Shown here in pieces: positions 12,858-21,705 of a stretch of DNA of 64,000 nt. The stretch is from a virus. Position numbers and translations under genes: made by a program. The first letter of the stretch is position 1. Every line of letters starts with the position of its first letter. The stretch covers positions 1 through 64,000 of IMG/VR virus record IMGVR_UViG_3300009370_002293. The stretch is one strand, 5' to 3'. The notes under the pieces were generated by a model. That model searched no databases. It saw only the letters and a list, made by a program, of their open reading frames with translations, and was not told the DNA's origin.

Positions 12858-13072
12858 TTGTCTTTGTCCTTCCTCTTTTTGGTTAAGGTTTCACACACTC
12901 TGTTTACTATAAATTCTCGCGCAGATTCAGACTCAAGGTTCACCTGCATACCCTTATATGCGCCCAAAACGCTCTCTACGGCGTTTTTAACGTCAAGGGT
13001 GCTGTGGAGTATGGGTTCTTCTGACCCAAGGTCAGCGTAATAATCTTGCCCATTGGTATTTTTACTCATCAT
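12845..13072 (-). CDS. small hypothetical protein
   Basis: 75 aa with a helical C-terminal half (NAVESVLGAYKGMQVNLESE) and a basic tail (KKRKDKDKWKY). It has a clear Shine-Dalgarno site (AAAGGAG, about 9 nt from ATGATG), unlike the leaderless genes. It lies downstream of DNA ligase. No family recognised. Confidence 0.65.
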   Translation of the reverse strand: MMSKNTNGQDYYADLGSEEPILHSTLDVKNAVESVLGAYKGMQVNLESESAREFIVNRVCETLTKKRKDKDKWKY

Positions 13073-13087
13073 TTTTTAATCTCCTTT

Positions 13088-14269
13088 CTATTCATAGTCT
13101 CTAATAGCAATCACATAAGGAAAACGAGGTACACCGTCAGGTGTAAGATTAAAATACTTAATCGTAGCCTCTTTGCCTATTAGTGTATCTGCTTTTTTAA
13201 GTAAATCTGCTAGATACTCAAATGATCCTTTTACATTAGAGTGAAATTCTTTACCATTTTTATTCTTAAATTTAAAGTGTTTAATTGTTCCAGCACGATT
13301 ACCATCACCCTCCTCGTAACCAAGAATTTTATATTCTTCATCTACAAACTCTTTTCTTTTAAGCAAAAGAGAAGAACGCTTATTCTCGTAAGGCCCGTCG
13401 AGTCTAATCATTTGACCTTCGTAACCATGCTCAACATATTCTCCATACAATTCGTCGAGATGCTCTTTGCTCTCTACTTCGGTAGTCTCAACAATTACAA
13501 GACAATCTTCTTTGTCTAAACCCAAATTTGGAAATTGAGCATCCAAGATTGAAGTCCTATCAGAAAATGAATCCTTCTCTGTCCAGCACTTGCTTCCTGC
13601 AATCGAATCACCTATTACTGGCGCATCATAAATATGATATTGAATCATTTCCTTACTCTCTGACAAATGTTCATCAGTAAGATTCTGCTTACGAACAAGG
13701 TGAATGATTTTGTTAAAATCATCTTTGTAAGCATGATTATACAATTCGCCATCAAGAACAGCATTGGGATACTTATCAAAAAATGCCCCCAACGCCTCGC
13801 TAATATGCGGTACAGCAGTAATTGGTTTACCAGTACGAGTAAACAATCCATCTTTCATGGCAATGCAACGTATGCCGTCCAGCTTGGGTTGAGAGAATAC
13901 AGGCGCACCAATACCCTCCTCATCAATCTCAAACATTACTTCCTTCTGACGATTCTTGTTCTTGAAGTCCTGTGCAAGCATAGGCTCATAAAAACGCTTC
14001 TTGCTGATATTCTCCACGCTCAAATGGTATCCAGCTTCCAGTTTTTTCTTATGTTTTGCCTCTGCTTCTTTAAGTGCCTGTTCCGCACCAGTAGTAGCGT
14101 TTTTCTTTCCCTCATTCTTACCTTCACAAACAGTCCAGTTGTTTGTGATCTTTTTGCCGTCCTGTTGGCCCGAAATTGTACGATACTTGTTATCCTCAAC
14201 TTCAATCGTCCAAACTTGAGTTTTCCCAATCGTAGTTTTTTTGTAAAGTGTGGGTAATGTATTTTTCAT
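13088..14269 (-). CDS. ATP-dependent DNA ligase with N-terminal WGR-like domain
   Basis: 393 aa. The adenylation domain begins near residue 110: motif I KLDGIR with Lys129 as AMP acceptor, then DGELYNH (motif III region), EGQMIRLDGPY (motif IV) and LLLKRKEF (motif V). An OB-fold follows (about 310-390). Residues 10-85 (KTQVWTIEVEDNKYRTISGQ ... NNW ... AEQALKEAEA ... LEAGY) look like a WGR-type domain found on some viral ligases. It seals nicks during replication and repair. The gene at 14271 is 1 nt upstream, and the tiny genes to 15418 run in the same direction. Confidence 0.9.
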   Translation of the reverse strand: MKNTLPTLYKKTTIGKTQVWTIEVEDNKYRTISGQQDGKKITNNWTVCEGKNEGKKNATTGAEQALKEAEAKHKKKLEAGYHLSVENISKKRFYEPMLAQDFKNKNRQKEVMFEIDEEGIGAPVFSQPKLDGIRCIAMKDGLFTRTGKPITAVPHISEALGAFFDKYPNAVLDGELYNHAYKDDFNKIIHLVRKQNLTDEHLSESKEMIQYHIYDAPVIGDSIAGSKCWTEKDSFSDRTSILDAQFPNLGLDKEDCLVIVETTEVESKEHLDELYGEYVEHGYEGQMIRLDGPYENKRSSLLLKRKEFVDEEYKILGYEEGDGNRAGTIKHFKFKNKNGKEFHSNVKGSFEYLADLLKKADTLIGKEATIKYFNLTPDGVPRFPYVIAIRDYE

Positions 14270-14270
14270 T

Positions 14271-14447
14271 TTATTCTCTATAATGGTTATCGTCTAGTTC
14301 TAAATCCATTGCTCCGTTTTCATAAAGTAGTCCAATTTGATCTTCCATAAAATTGGTAGCTTCTTTATAGGTATTAAAAGGCCCGTACATATCAGTGTTA
14401 TCTGCTACATAGTAAATCTCGCCTATTCTTTTAACTTGAAAGCTCAT
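14271..14447 (-). CDS. small acidic protein
   Basis: 58 aa: beta-type start (FQVKRIGEIYYVADNTDMYG), a helix and an acidic end (DLELDDNHYRE). Directly upstream of ligase. No family recognised. Confidence 0.6.
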   Translation of the reverse strand: MSFQVKRIGEIYYVADNTDMYGPFNTYKEATNFMEDQIGLLYENGAMDLELDDNHYRE

Positions 14448-14468
14448 TTTTAAAATAATTTTTTTAAT

Positions 14469-14651
14469 TTAATCGTACTTAAATTCAAACTGTTCATGTG
14501 GCTTTACTTCCATAATATCAAAATGTAATGCTTTACCTCTCGCTTCATAAGCCTTACGGACTGATCTATCGTCGTTATACTTCCCCGCCGTGAGTTCCCA
14601 ACGCACAAGGCCGTCCTTATATTTAAGTTTTATCCAGTATTGAGTTTTCAT
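14469..14651 (-). CDS. small basic protein
   Basis: 60 aa, beta-rich with an aromatic start (QYWIKLKYKDGLVRWEL). No family recognised. It is in the run of small genes 14271-15418. Confidence 0.55.
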   Translation of the reverse strand: MKTQYWIKLKYKDGLVRWELTAGKYNDDRSVRKAYEARGKALHFDIMEVKPHEQFEFKYD

Positions 14652-14654
14652 TGT

Positions 14655-14825
14655 TTAATCCTGCTTTTTACCTTGTTTTAAATAAGGGACTAATTCTGGT
14701 CTTTCCCGTTCGATCATATCCCGAATATCCATACAACGATCAAAACATTGGTCAAGAGTGTATTGATGCTCGGTGAAATCTGGGCATCTATCGTAGATTG
14801 CCTTAATTAATTCGTAGTTTCTCAT
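14655..14825 (-). CDS. small helical protein
   Basis: 56 aa, helical, with three cysteines (CPDF, QCFDRC). The stop lies just before the start of the gene at 14469. No family recognised. Confidence 0.55.
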   Translation of the reverse strand: MRNYELIKAIYDRCPDFTEHQYTLDQCFDRCMDIRDMIERERPELVPYLKQGKKQD

Positions 14826-14833
14826 CGTTAAAT

Positions 14834-15094
14834 TTATATCCCCCTCATGCCTTCAACCATGTTCATCGCTTCAATGTCTAGTGATATACGCATATCATCT
14901 AAATTCGCCCCGCATTTTTGGTCAAATGTTTTAACTGCTTCGGTACTATGTTCTAGCTCTTGCTTCCACAAAGCATTGTTAGGCAAACGCTCGCTTAATA
15001 ACTTTGCACGGTAACGAGCAACAGCAAGTATTTGCCGTATCTCAAGTGCTTGTTCGGTAGTAAGATTTAGTTTTAAGATTTCGTTTTTTTTCAT
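14834..15094 (-). CDS. small helical protein
   Basis: 86 aa, all-helical by pattern (ALEIRQILAVARYRAKLLSE). The start overlaps the previous stop (ATGA). No family recognised. Confidence 0.6.
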   Translation of the reverse strand: MKKNEILKLNLTTEQALEIRQILAVARYRAKLLSERLPNNALWKQELEHSTEAVKTFDQKCGANLDDMRISLDIEAMNMVEGMRGI

Positions 15095-15252
15095 CGTTCT
15101 ATCTTTTCAAAGTGTCTGTCTACAATATCGAGGATGGTAGATTTTAATTCTTCAGCTTCCTCTTTATCTTCGTCTCGGCTATAAAATGCGTCCACAAATG
15201 CTTCCACTTCTGCGTGGATGTCTGCTTTAACGTCTAGTATCTTGTATCCCAT
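15091..15252 (-). CDS. small acidic helical protein
   Basis: 53 aa, Glu/Asp-rich (EVEAFVDAFYSRDEDKEEAEE). AGGAG lies about 10 nt before the ATG. It overlaps the next gene by 4 nt. Confidence 0.6.
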   Translation of the reverse strand: MGYKILDVKADIHAEVEAFVDAFYSRDEDKEEAEELKSTILDIVDRHFEKIER

Positions 15253-15256
15253 AATT

Positions 15257-15418
15257 TTATCTCCTAATTAAATCGTTGCAATAATCTTCAACAATTTCAA
15301 TCGCCTGTCGTTCAAGGCTGGCTTGTGCTTCCTGTTGAGCATACATTATGTCGTGTTCAGCAAGGGTGTTAGCTTTTGCCAATTTTAATACAATATCAAA
15401 TGCTTCTTTGTTTGTCAT
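15257..15418 (-). CDS. small helical protein
   Basis: 53 aa, helical (EAFDIVLKLAKANTLAEHD). It follows the glycosylase gene without a gap. No family recognised. Confidence 0.55.
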   Translation of the reverse strand: MTNKEAFDIVLKLAKANTLAEHDIMYAQQEAQASLERQAIEIVEDYCNDLIRR

Positions 15419-16174
15419 TTAATCCTCCAATACATAGCTCCAGTAACGGCTATCTTTTTCCCCTTGTTTTCTGTCCCACAAAATGCAACGTGCAATATAA
15501 GATGGTACTTGCCACATAGCACACATTTCCAGCCAGTGATTTTCAATGGCATTATACCGAGTGGCATCTTTAGATTGGTCAAGACCGTAGGCTTGGAATA
15601 AATGAGTATCCATGCACGTTACTTTAGCCGCATTAGGGTAAATCATTTCTAGTGCAAAGGAAACCTTCGCAATTCCTAGCCCCAAGATATTCTTTACCAA
15701 CCTGTTACGAAATTGTTGCCAATCGCCGCCTTGATACTTGTACCATTCGGGGTCTTGCCAAAATTTTTCAGCAAATTTAGAAATAAACTTTACTCGATTG
15801 TTGTGTAGACCAACCCGTGCATTTACGATTAGTTCCATTAATTTTTCATCGTTTTTAAACCAAGCAGTCCAATCTTTGATTGCTTGATACCCCTTAACAT
15901 TAGCCTCCCATGTAGTGTGTACCGACATAAAAGCAAATAACCAACGGTGAAAAACCTCGGTATCGTTTTTGGGTTCTACGGAGTTCCAGTAATCTTTATA
16001 GTTTTGAACCTCAACAACATCTAGTCTGTTGAAAAGTTTTTCTACTGAAGAAAAATCAATGTCTTTTTTGATCTTGTTGGGTTTGCCATTACAATCCCAC
16101 AAGTCAAATTGTTTTTCTTCTCTGACTACTTTAGGAGTCCCGATGAAATCAAGTTGCTTTGTGTCGCTCACCAT
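15419..16174 (-). CDS. HhH-type DNA glycosylase-like protein
   Basis: 251 aa from MVSDTKQL. The promoter geometry (ATG 6 nt after -10) selects this start over GTG 16180. The C-terminal half has a helix-hairpin-helix signature (RLVKNILGLGIAKVSFALEM, about 160-182) followed 10 residues later by CMDTH, the catalytic-Asp position of the endonuclease III / AGOG superfamily; the Lys in GIAK fits a bifunctional AP-lyase. It would excise damaged bases, or a base the phage removes from host DNA. The substrate cannot be told from sequence. Confidence 0.65.
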   Translation of the reverse strand: MVSDTKQLDFIGTPKVVREEKQFDLWDCNGKPNKIKKDIDFSSVEKLFNRLDVVEVQNYKDYWNSVEPKNDTEVFHRWLFAFMSVHTTWEANVKGYQAIKDWTAWFKNDEKLMELIVNARVGLHNNRVKFISKFAEKFWQDPEWYKYQGGDWQQFRNRLVKNILGLGIAKVSFALEMIYPNAAKVTCMDTHLFQAYGLDQSKDATRYNAIENHWLEMCAMWQVPSYIARCILWDRKQGEKDSRYWSYVLED

Positions 16175-16180
16175 AAACAC

Positions 16181-16209
16181 ATGGTAAGGCTTTTTTTAAA
16201 AAAGGTCAA
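16181..16209 (-). promoter_or_regulatory. sigma-70 promoter, 17/6 geometry
   Basis: -35 TTGACC (16204-16209), 17-bp spacer, -10 TACCAT (16181-16186), GTGTTT, ATG 16174. Confidence 0.7.
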
Positions 16210-16234
16210 GCAACTTTTTTAAGTTTTTTCAAAA

Positions 16235-16459
16235 TTAAATGAGACTTTTAACTGTACCGTCAGGCCCGATTTCTAAACCCCTGTGACGTTCAATTTCTTT
16301 AACGTCAAGGCTATCAGCATTTTTTTTATCTTCTTTTTGCCATTCTTGTTCGATGAAATTAGTTAATTCCTGCACAAGACGCGCATGGTTAACCTTTGGG
16401 CTTTTACGGCTCATAAGCATAGTTTGATGAACTACATCCAGAATTTCTTTATCAGTCAT
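16235..16459 (-). CDS. small hypothetical protein
   Basis: 74 aa, helical, acidic (QELTNFIEQEWQKEDKKNAD). ATG overlaps the upstream stop. No family recognised. Confidence 0.6.
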   Translation of the reverse strand: MTDKEILDVVHQTMLMSRKSPKVNHARLVQELTNFIEQEWQKEDKKNADSLDVKEIERHRGLEIGPDGTVKSLI

Positions 16460-16622
16460 TTTGTTTCCCTTCTCGATCTTCTTTTGTTAATTTGCTTCTA
16501 TCTTTTTCGTTGTATTTTTCGCAGATTTTAGTCCACGCATCTTTTTCTTTTTCCCGTTTGTAAGGGTTAGCCAAAGACACTACGGGCGTATTCTTAATTA
16601 CGGGTTTGTATTGACTATTCAT
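16452..16622 (-). CDS. small basic protein
   Basis: 56 aa, Lys/Glu-rich (YKREKEKDAWTKICEKYNEK). It overlaps both neighbours by 8 nt. No family recognised. Confidence 0.55.
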   Translation of the reverse strand: MNSQYKPVIKNTPVVSLANPYKREKEKDAWTKICEKYNEKDRSKLTKEDREGKQND

Positions 16623-16917
16623 TTTGTTCCTCTGGTAAATCTGCTACTTCTTTGCCGTTCCAATACCAAACATCATCCAACCATTCTTGGAGAATTTTTT
16701 GTTTTTTATCCATTCTTATGTAATAGAAGTCTCCAGTTACCCCTTGAAAACACCCCATGTCACATATAGGAAGCGTTACCATCTTTGGTCTACCTTTATG
16801 GTCGTAGTCATTGTGAAGCACCATACGGGCGTGTGTAGCGTGTTTTGGCGGTCTTGGAATATGAACCTGCCAATCCCGTGTGCCTACTTTTACAACTGGT
16901 TTAGCTTTGTATGGCAT
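16615..16917 (-). CDS. hypothetical protein
   Basis: 100 aa, basic, His/Pro-rich start (VHIPRPPKHATHARMVLHND), a CDMGC pair (Cys 53 and 56 region) and an acidic end. The Cys/His content could bind metal, but there is no recognised motif. Confidence 0.6.
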   Translation of the reverse strand: MPYKAKPVVKVGTRDWQVHIPRPPKHATHARMVLHNDYDHKGRPKMVTLPICDMGCFQGVTGDFYYIRMDKKQKILQEWLDDVWYWNGKEVADLPEEQNE

Positions 16918-16918
16918 T

Positions 16919-17125
16919 TCAGATAACTTGTTTAACTTTTAGCGCATCCATAAGTGTGTCCATGTTTTCGGTAACTGTAATAGGGTGATTTTTTTGACCC
17001 ATGAAATAAATCTCGGTTGCCATATCGGGCGAAACAGTAGATTTACGTTGTCTAATAAATGTGACATTATTCACATTAATGATTGCATCGTTACCATGTG
17101 TATCTGTTACTTTAAGCATTTGCAT
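16919..17125 (-). CDS. small FlbD-like protein
   Basis: 68 aa. The arrangement MLKVTDTHGNDAIINVNNV, then a beta hairpin, then PITVTENMDTLMDAL resembles the small FlbD-type fold (bacterial flagellar protein of unknown activity), a pattern also seen in phages. The similarity is by shape only. Confidence 0.5.
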   Translation of the reverse strand: MQMLKVTDTHGNDAIINVNNVTFIRQRKSTVSPDMATEIYFMGQKNHPITVTENMDTLMDALKVKQVI

Positions 17126-17209
17126 AATGGTTAATGGTAAAAATTTTTTTGAAATTAATCAAGTGTTTTTTTTGTGATGAACTTTTTTAATAAATTTAAA
17201 TAAATAATA

Positions 17210-17260
17210 TCCATCAAAAAACAAAAACCCAGCACCTCATGTCTAGGAAAGGTGCTGGGT
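17210..17260 (-). terminator. rho-independent terminator after rIIB
   Basis: Perfect 11-bp stem ACCCAGCACCT/AGGTGCTGGGT (17227-17260) followed on the minus strand by TTTTTGTTTTTT. Confidence 0.9.
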
Positions 17261-17286
17261 CTTGCCCTTTAACTATGGTATTGATT

Positions 17287-18099
17287 TTATTCTATACCAT
17301 AATCCTCCTTGGCTTGTGCGTATCCCGCATCGTAATCATTTTCATAATCCTCGTAGTAGTCATCATTGTACCCATCGGTCAACGGTGCTTTCTCCAAGGT
17401 TTCATAATGTCCCACTACCTTATACTTGGCAGTCCTCAATTTCTGACACTCACAATCATTAGGAACGCTCACTACGTCAGCAGGGTCAATTTCAACAATC
17501 ATCAAATTGCCGCCGCCTCCAGCCCAACCTTTCGCGTATTCATACGATCCCGCATGAAATCCATGCGAACAACCAATGTTGGCATCATCACAAACAGTAT
17601 TTCTGGTCATTTCCAGAACACTTCCAACCGAATTATCAAATTTACCACTATACTTGTCGGTAAAATCTTCATTCACACCTTTATAGGCAAGAAAATTGCC
17701 TTCGGGAGTGATCGGCATATTCTTATGTTCTAAAAAAGAATAAAGCTCATTTACTGCACGACGAGAAGGGTTTTCCATTAATTTCCCCAAAAATTTCACA
17801 AGAGGCTTAAATGGGTTGCCGTTCCTCATAAATTTAAGGATTTTGTCCACGACCAAATTGTGGACTATCTCTCCTCTAAAGTAGACAACATTATCCTCTA
17901 CCTTGATTTGTGCTTCATCGTCGAAATAATCTTCAACGGCAAGACCAACATCAAACAATTTTGGTAAAAGGTCATATTGATCGTTAGCGAGTGCATCCTT
18001 TGCTTGAAGCCAAGCAGGATGAGAATTGTGCATTGTATGGGCTTTTCCATCAATTACAACGGTTAAGCTATTGTCAGTGAGTATGTACGGTATTTTCAT
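17287..18099 (-). CDS. rIIB: rIIB-like protein
   Basis: 270 aa. The middle (about 120-185) matches rIIB-type proteins: PITPEGNFLAYKGVNEDFTD, then CDDANIGCSHGFHAGSYEYA, and a beta-strand LMIVEIDPADVVSVP. In T4, rIIA and rIIB associate with the membrane and are needed to grow in lambda lysogens (Rex exclusion). The last 30 residues are Tyr/Asp-rich. It has its own promoter and a strong terminator, and the rIIA-like gene lies 0.8 kb upstream. Confidence 0.85.
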   Translation of the reverse strand: MKIPYILTDNSLTVVIDGKAHTMHNSHPAWLQAKDALANDQYDLLPKLFDVGLAVEDYFDDEAQIKVEDNVVYFRGEIVHNLVVDKILKFMRNGNPFKPLVKFLGKLMENPSRRAVNELYSFLEHKNMPITPEGNFLAYKGVNEDFTDKYSGKFDNSVGSVLEMTRNTVCDDANIGCSHGFHAGSYEYAKGWAGGGGNLMIVEIDPADVVSVPNDCECQKLRTAKYKVVGHYETLEKAPLTDGYNDDYYEDYENDYDAGYAQAKEDYGIE

Positions 18100-18127
18100 T
18101 TTTTTTTGGTTTATCGTCTATGTTTTA

Positions 18128-18156
18128 ATACTATTCTTTTTTTGTTTTGAGATCAA
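18128..18156 (-). promoter_or_regulatory. sigma-70 promoter for rIIB
   Basis: -35 TTGATC (18151-18156), 17 bp, -10 TAGTAT (18128-18133), then a 28-nt A-rich leader, so this gene is not leaderless. A short TTCTTCTC/GAGAAGAA hairpin (about 18175-18195) just upstream may end the previous unit. Confidence 0.6.
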
Positions 18157-18199
18157 GTCTTTTTTTTAAAAAAGTTTCTTCTCGTAGAGAAGAAAAATC

Positions 18200-18358
18200 T
18201 TAATAATCTAAAGGTTTTTGACTTTCATTTTCTACTGACCCCTTTAAATCCTCAATGACCTCTCTTAACATCTGTGCCTGACCCCCATCGTAATCGTCCA
18301 TAACAACCATATCTTGTAATTTTTTTTCGTAAATATGAATTAATTCGTGTTTGTCCAT
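18200..18358 (-). CDS. small acidic protein
   Basis: 52 aa, helical (MDKHELIHIYEKKLQDM), acidic middle. No family recognised. It ends just before the hairpin ahead of rIIB. Confidence 0.55.
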   Translation of the reverse strand: MDKHELIHIYEKKLQDMVVMDDYDGGQAQMLREVIEDLKGSVENESQKPLDY

Positions 18359-18365
18359 AATAATT

Positions 18366-18641
18366 TTATAGTTTTTGCTCTCCTAAATCTAATTTAATAA
18401 ACGCTGGAGTAAATTCTCCTACATAAGCACCCGCTACGTTAAATTCCATAAATTCTATCGCTTCGCCTTCATCCATATCTTTCATCAGAATGTCGATGCA
18501 AGTATCGTAATTGTAACACGCTTTCGGTGCTGAACCGTAGCTCTCCGCAATTCCAATAAACGCATCCTCAAATCCATCAGCGAGAAGTATCTCTTGATCT
18601 TCATAGCCATGTTCTTCTAAATAAGAGTTAATTCTTTTCAT
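18366..18641 (-). CDS. hypothetical protein
   Basis: 91 aa from MKRINSYL. A longer frame to 18683 overlaps the upstream gene. GGAGGAGG lies 13 nt before the ATG. It is a compact alpha/beta protein (GEAIEFMEFNVAGAYVGE). No family recognised. Confidence 0.6.
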   Translation of the reverse strand: MKRINSYLEEHGYEDQEILLADGFEDAFIGIAESYGSAPKACYNYDTCIDILMKDMDEGEAIEFMEFNVAGAYVGEFTPAFIKLDLGEQKL

Positions 18642-18643
18642 AA

Positions 18644-18778
18644 TTATTCCCATACCTCCTCCGCTTCTGGCACTGTATCCCATGCGGAATCTTCTTTGGC
18701 GGCTCTAATTTTTTCGAGGCTATCTCTGATTCCCTCAACAATCCAATTCGCGTTTTCTAATTCTGTTTTCAGTTCCAT
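18644..18778 (-). CDS. small helical protein
   Basis: 44 aa, helical, acidic (NANWIVEGIRDSLEKIRAAK). Its last codons hold the GGAGG used by the next gene. No family recognised. Confidence 0.55.
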   Translation of the reverse strand: MELKTELENANWIVEGIRDSLEKIRAAKEDSAWDTVPEAEEVWE

Positions 18779-18822
18779 AATTTTTTAAATAATTATTCTT
18801 TTTTAATTAGCCCAAAATTAAT

Positions 18823-18865
18823 GGGGCGAGTGCCATGACCTACCATGAAACATGACACTCACCCC
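18823..18865 (-). terminator. hairpin terminator after rIIA
   Basis: Long imperfect stem GGGG-GAGTG-CATG / CATG-CACTC-CCCC. Only a short T-rich stretch (ATTAATTTT) follows on the minus strand, so termination may be partial and allow rIIB-side genes to be read. Confidence 0.6.
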
Positions 18866-18871
18866 CTCTAG

Positions 18872-21100
18872 CTAGAGAGAACAAATGTCAACAACATTGA
18901 CGTAATCAATAACCGCCCTTTGCTTATCCACATTATTGCAATAACCCCATCTATCCACGAATAACAACATACTGTATTTTTTGTTCACTTTATGAACAAG
19001 GGAATCAAGATCGTGAGTAGGGGGTACATTGCCAAAGACAGACTGCAATGTATCACCATATACAATAGCAAACGAATCTTGAAGGGAGTCCAACTTTTTA
19101 CCTTTACTATCATTCCCCAGCATTTCAGTAATGGCCCGAAAAAGCATTGAGTAATCTCCGTCTACATTTTTTATCTCGGCACACTGGTTCTTCCACACCC
19201 CAATGTTAACCCAAGGTGCTTGCCTATGATCGCACACATCCAATGCCGCCTTTCTATCATTCAAAGATTGAACAAGGTTATCATTTTCAATTTTTTCCTT
19301 GAAAACCTCTTTGGCCCAATCCCAAAGATTAATCATCTTTTTGTTTTTTTCTACCTTATCCTTCATTTTAGTTTTAAAAGCATAAATTTCGGAAGGAAAC
19401 TTAACTCCAAGAACATTAAACGCTTCAACGATCTCTTTCATCCTAATTGGTGAAAAAGAAGTGTCGTGATCTTTTTCGATAAGAAATTTATCAATAATAA
19501 CATAATAACCCGAATCATTACTAATATCTACTTTCGCGCACTTGTAAAAATCCGAATTAGGTTTTGAACCCCAATAACGACGATCCTCATCAATTACTTC
19601 AAAGTCTAACGTAAAAGCATTCACGCTATGTTTTGGTGAACCAGATATAGACCCTCCAGAAGAAGTGCTAACTGCATAAAAATCACGCAAAGGTTGCTTT
19701 TTTAATTTAGATGCCAACAAAATTTTAGCATCAAAATTTTTATCGGTTGTAAGTTCTTTCTTTTTCTTTTTATTCTTAAAGGTAAATACATAAACTGTCT
19801 TGTCCTCATTAAAGATTAAAGGAAGAACCCTGTTTGCAATGCCCCGTCCTGACGGAAGATCGTTTTCAATAACGACTACACCTTTTGAACAATCAAGGAC
19901 TGCTGTTTGGTGTGGGCTATACCTTTTTGAACCATGCCTACTACTCTTTTTGTAAACCACTAATTTTGAACCTTCTGAACCATCACAATCCGAATAACTC
20001 CAGCTAAATTGACTGCCTTGGATACGAGTACCCTTCCACTCTAAATCTTTATCCAAGATATGCCTAAAGTCATAAAGACCACTTTCCCAATCTAAAATAG
20101 TGCCATACAAACATTTGGCATCAAAGAGTGTTTTACAATTTTTAAATTCTTTTTTTGCAGTCGCTACAATTTCTTTTTGCAAAACCTTGAGACGTTTAAC
20201 TATCGTCTTTCTGGTTCCATCCGTAAATTGAAGTTTTTCTCGACTAGCAGAAATCTCTAATTCTCCAATGTCAAAAGTCATTACAAGATTACCAGACACT
20301 AAAGAATTGAGAGTTTGGTCATCGTCCGATAACGCAAGATCATAAGACTCTACTGGATAAGCAATGTTACCCATTACGGCAATGGCATTTCCAGATGCGC
20401 CCCAACGATTATCACTCTCATGTCTAAACCACTTCCATCCTGTACCCTCAAAGAGAAGGCTTCTTTCTTTATACTCGAAAGGAGTAACCCCTTTTATCAG
20501 AGGTTGCACGGGAAAGTATTTGAATAAATCTTTAGCTTTACTTACAAACTCATCAAAATCGTCCTCTTGAACAGGTACAACAATTTCAATGCCGTTTTCT
20601 TCATTAGAATCCACAACCTCCAACTTGGAAATTTGACCAATTTGAGAGGGGTCTATAAAAGCATTATAGGTATGCTTTTTGCCGTTCAGATAAGAATTAA
20701 TTACAAAATTATCACCATAAGCGAATGCTGCTTTAGAACCAATTCCAAGCATACCAATCTGGTCGTTCGTATTTCTTTTGGTTGATTCCCCATAAAAGGC
20801 ATAAATATCCTTAATCTCATTGTCGCTCAAGGCATCTCCGAAATCACGAACTTTAAAATAAGGATTCAACAACGAAGGAAGCGTTACTTGAATAGGGGTA
20901 TCCCTTTTCTCTGCCGCAACCATTGCGTCTACGGCATTACAGGTATATTCCCGAATAACTGCGAGTATCTTGTCGGAATACAACTGATTACGCAATACAT
21001 TAAAGATATGGGCAAATCCGCTCTCTTTGATTCCAAATGAAACGGAACTCTTGATACCGTTTGTTTCCAATGTCTGATTGCTGGTAGGCTTTAACTTCAT
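18872..21100 (-). CDS. rIIA: rIIA-like protein (GHKL ATPase fold)
   Basis: 742 aa, the size of T4 rIIA. The N-terminal 200 residues show the Hsp90/gyrase-type ATPase: REYTCNAVDAM (N-box, Asn57 region), VRDFGDALS, IGMLGIGSKAAFAY (G-box) and a downstream Lys. The rest is poorly conserved. Together with the rIIB-like gene it forms the rII pair that in T4 counters an exclusion system and affects lysis timing. A 17/6 promoter lies directly upstream. Confidence 0.85.
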   Translation of the reverse strand: MKLKPTSNQTLETNGIKSSVSFGIKESGFAHIFNVLRNQLYSDKILAVIREYTCNAVDAMVAAEKRDTPIQVTLPSLLNPYFKVRDFGDALSDNEIKDIYAFYGESTKRNTNDQIGMLGIGSKAAFAYGDNFVINSYLNGKKHTYNAFIDPSQIGQISKLEVVDSNEENGIEIVVPVQEDDFDEFVSKAKDLFKYFPVQPLIKGVTPFEYKERSLLFEGTGWKWFRHESDNRWGASGNAIAVMGNIAYPVESYDLALSDDDQTLNSLVSGNLVMTFDIGELEISASREKLQFTDGTRKTIVKRLKVLQKEIVATAKKEFKNCKTLFDAKCLYGTILDWESGLYDFRHILDKDLEWKGTRIQGSQFSWSYSDCDGSEGSKLVVYKKSSRHGSKRYSPHQTAVLDCSKGVVVIENDLPSGRGIANRVLPLIFNEDKTVYVFTFKNKKKKKELTTDKNFDAKILLASKLKKQPLRDFYAVSTSSGGSISGSPKHSVNAFTLDFEVIDEDRRYWGSKPNSDFYKCAKVDISNDSGYYVIIDKFLIEKDHDTSFSPIRMKEIVEAFNVLGVKFPSEIYAFKTKMKDKVEKNKKMINLWDWAKEVFKEKIENDNLVQSLNDRKAALDVCDHRQAPWVNIGVWKNQCAEIKNVDGDYSMLFRAITEMLGNDSKGKKLDSLQDSFAIVYGDTLQSVFGNVPPTHDLDSLVHKVNKKYSMLLFVDRWGYCNNVDKQRAVIDYVNVVDICSL

Positions 21101-21106
21101 GTCCTC

Positions 21107-21135
21107 AAGGTACAGGCTTTTTTAAACTGGGTCAA
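21107..21135 (-). promoter_or_regulatory. sigma-70 promoter for rIIA, 17/6 geometry
   Basis: -35 TTGACC (21130-21135), 17 bp, -10 TACCTT (21107-21112), GAGGAC, ATG 21100. The same GAGGAC lies before the gene at 11412. Confidence 0.65.
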
Positions 21136-21588
21136 CTACTTTTTTAAGTTTTTTTTCTCCTTTAAAACATGAGAGTATAAATTCTTCAAAAACCCTTGAT
21201 ATTCAGCCCATGTATAATGTTTCCACCCCTTGTCTTTAGAAAGGTTATACACCGCAAGTGTGCTTACCTCCCTATTAAATAAAATAATAAATACACTTAC
21301 ATTTAATTGTTTTGCCAAAGATGTGATAAATTTACCTTGGGTTTCTTTTTTGAACCTTTCTGTAATTGCGTTAAGATAATTAATTGGATATTCTTTTTTA
21401 TTTTTATTTAATTCACCCAAGGTCAACTCCATAAGCGCAATAGGAACTACTTCATTATCAATAATAGTATATTCCACATGGTCTATATCTTGAACCGCAC
21501 CAAATTTAGGAGTCATTTTGTGCCATCGAGCATCCCTGTATGGTTTTGCTCTGTCCTCGGTATCTTTTCTATTACGCTCTTTTGCCAT
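21136..21588 (-). CDS. hypothetical protein, possible PD-(D/E)XK-like fold
   Basis: 150 aa. DIDHVEYTIIDNEVVPIALMEL (about 34-56, quoted in part) has the Asp ... Glu-x spacing of small PD-(D/E)XK nucleases, and later strands (VSVFIILFN) fit. The Lys normally following the Glu is replaced by Thr, so it may be inactive or not a nuclease. It lies between the rII block and the tRNA genes. Confidence 0.5.
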   Translation of the reverse strand: MAKERNRKDTEDRAKPYRDARWHKMTPKFGAVQDIDHVEYTIIDNEVVPIALMELTLGELNKNKKEYPINYLNAITERFKKETQGKFITSLAKQLNVSVFIILFNREVSTLAVYNLSKDKGWKHYTWAEYQGFLKNLYSHVLKEKKNLKK

Positions 21589-21595
21589 CTTATAT

Positions 21596-21624
21596 CTTAT
21601 TTGGCGAATTTCTATTCTTAATTA
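21596..21624. repeat. 29-bp repeat, left flank of the tRNA pair
   Basis: CTTATTTGGCG...CTATTCTTAATTA aligns with the 29-bp repeat and ends next to the CCA of tRNA-Arg. Confidence 0.65.
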
Positions 21625-21701
<77 letters not shown>

Positions 21702-21705
21702 AAAT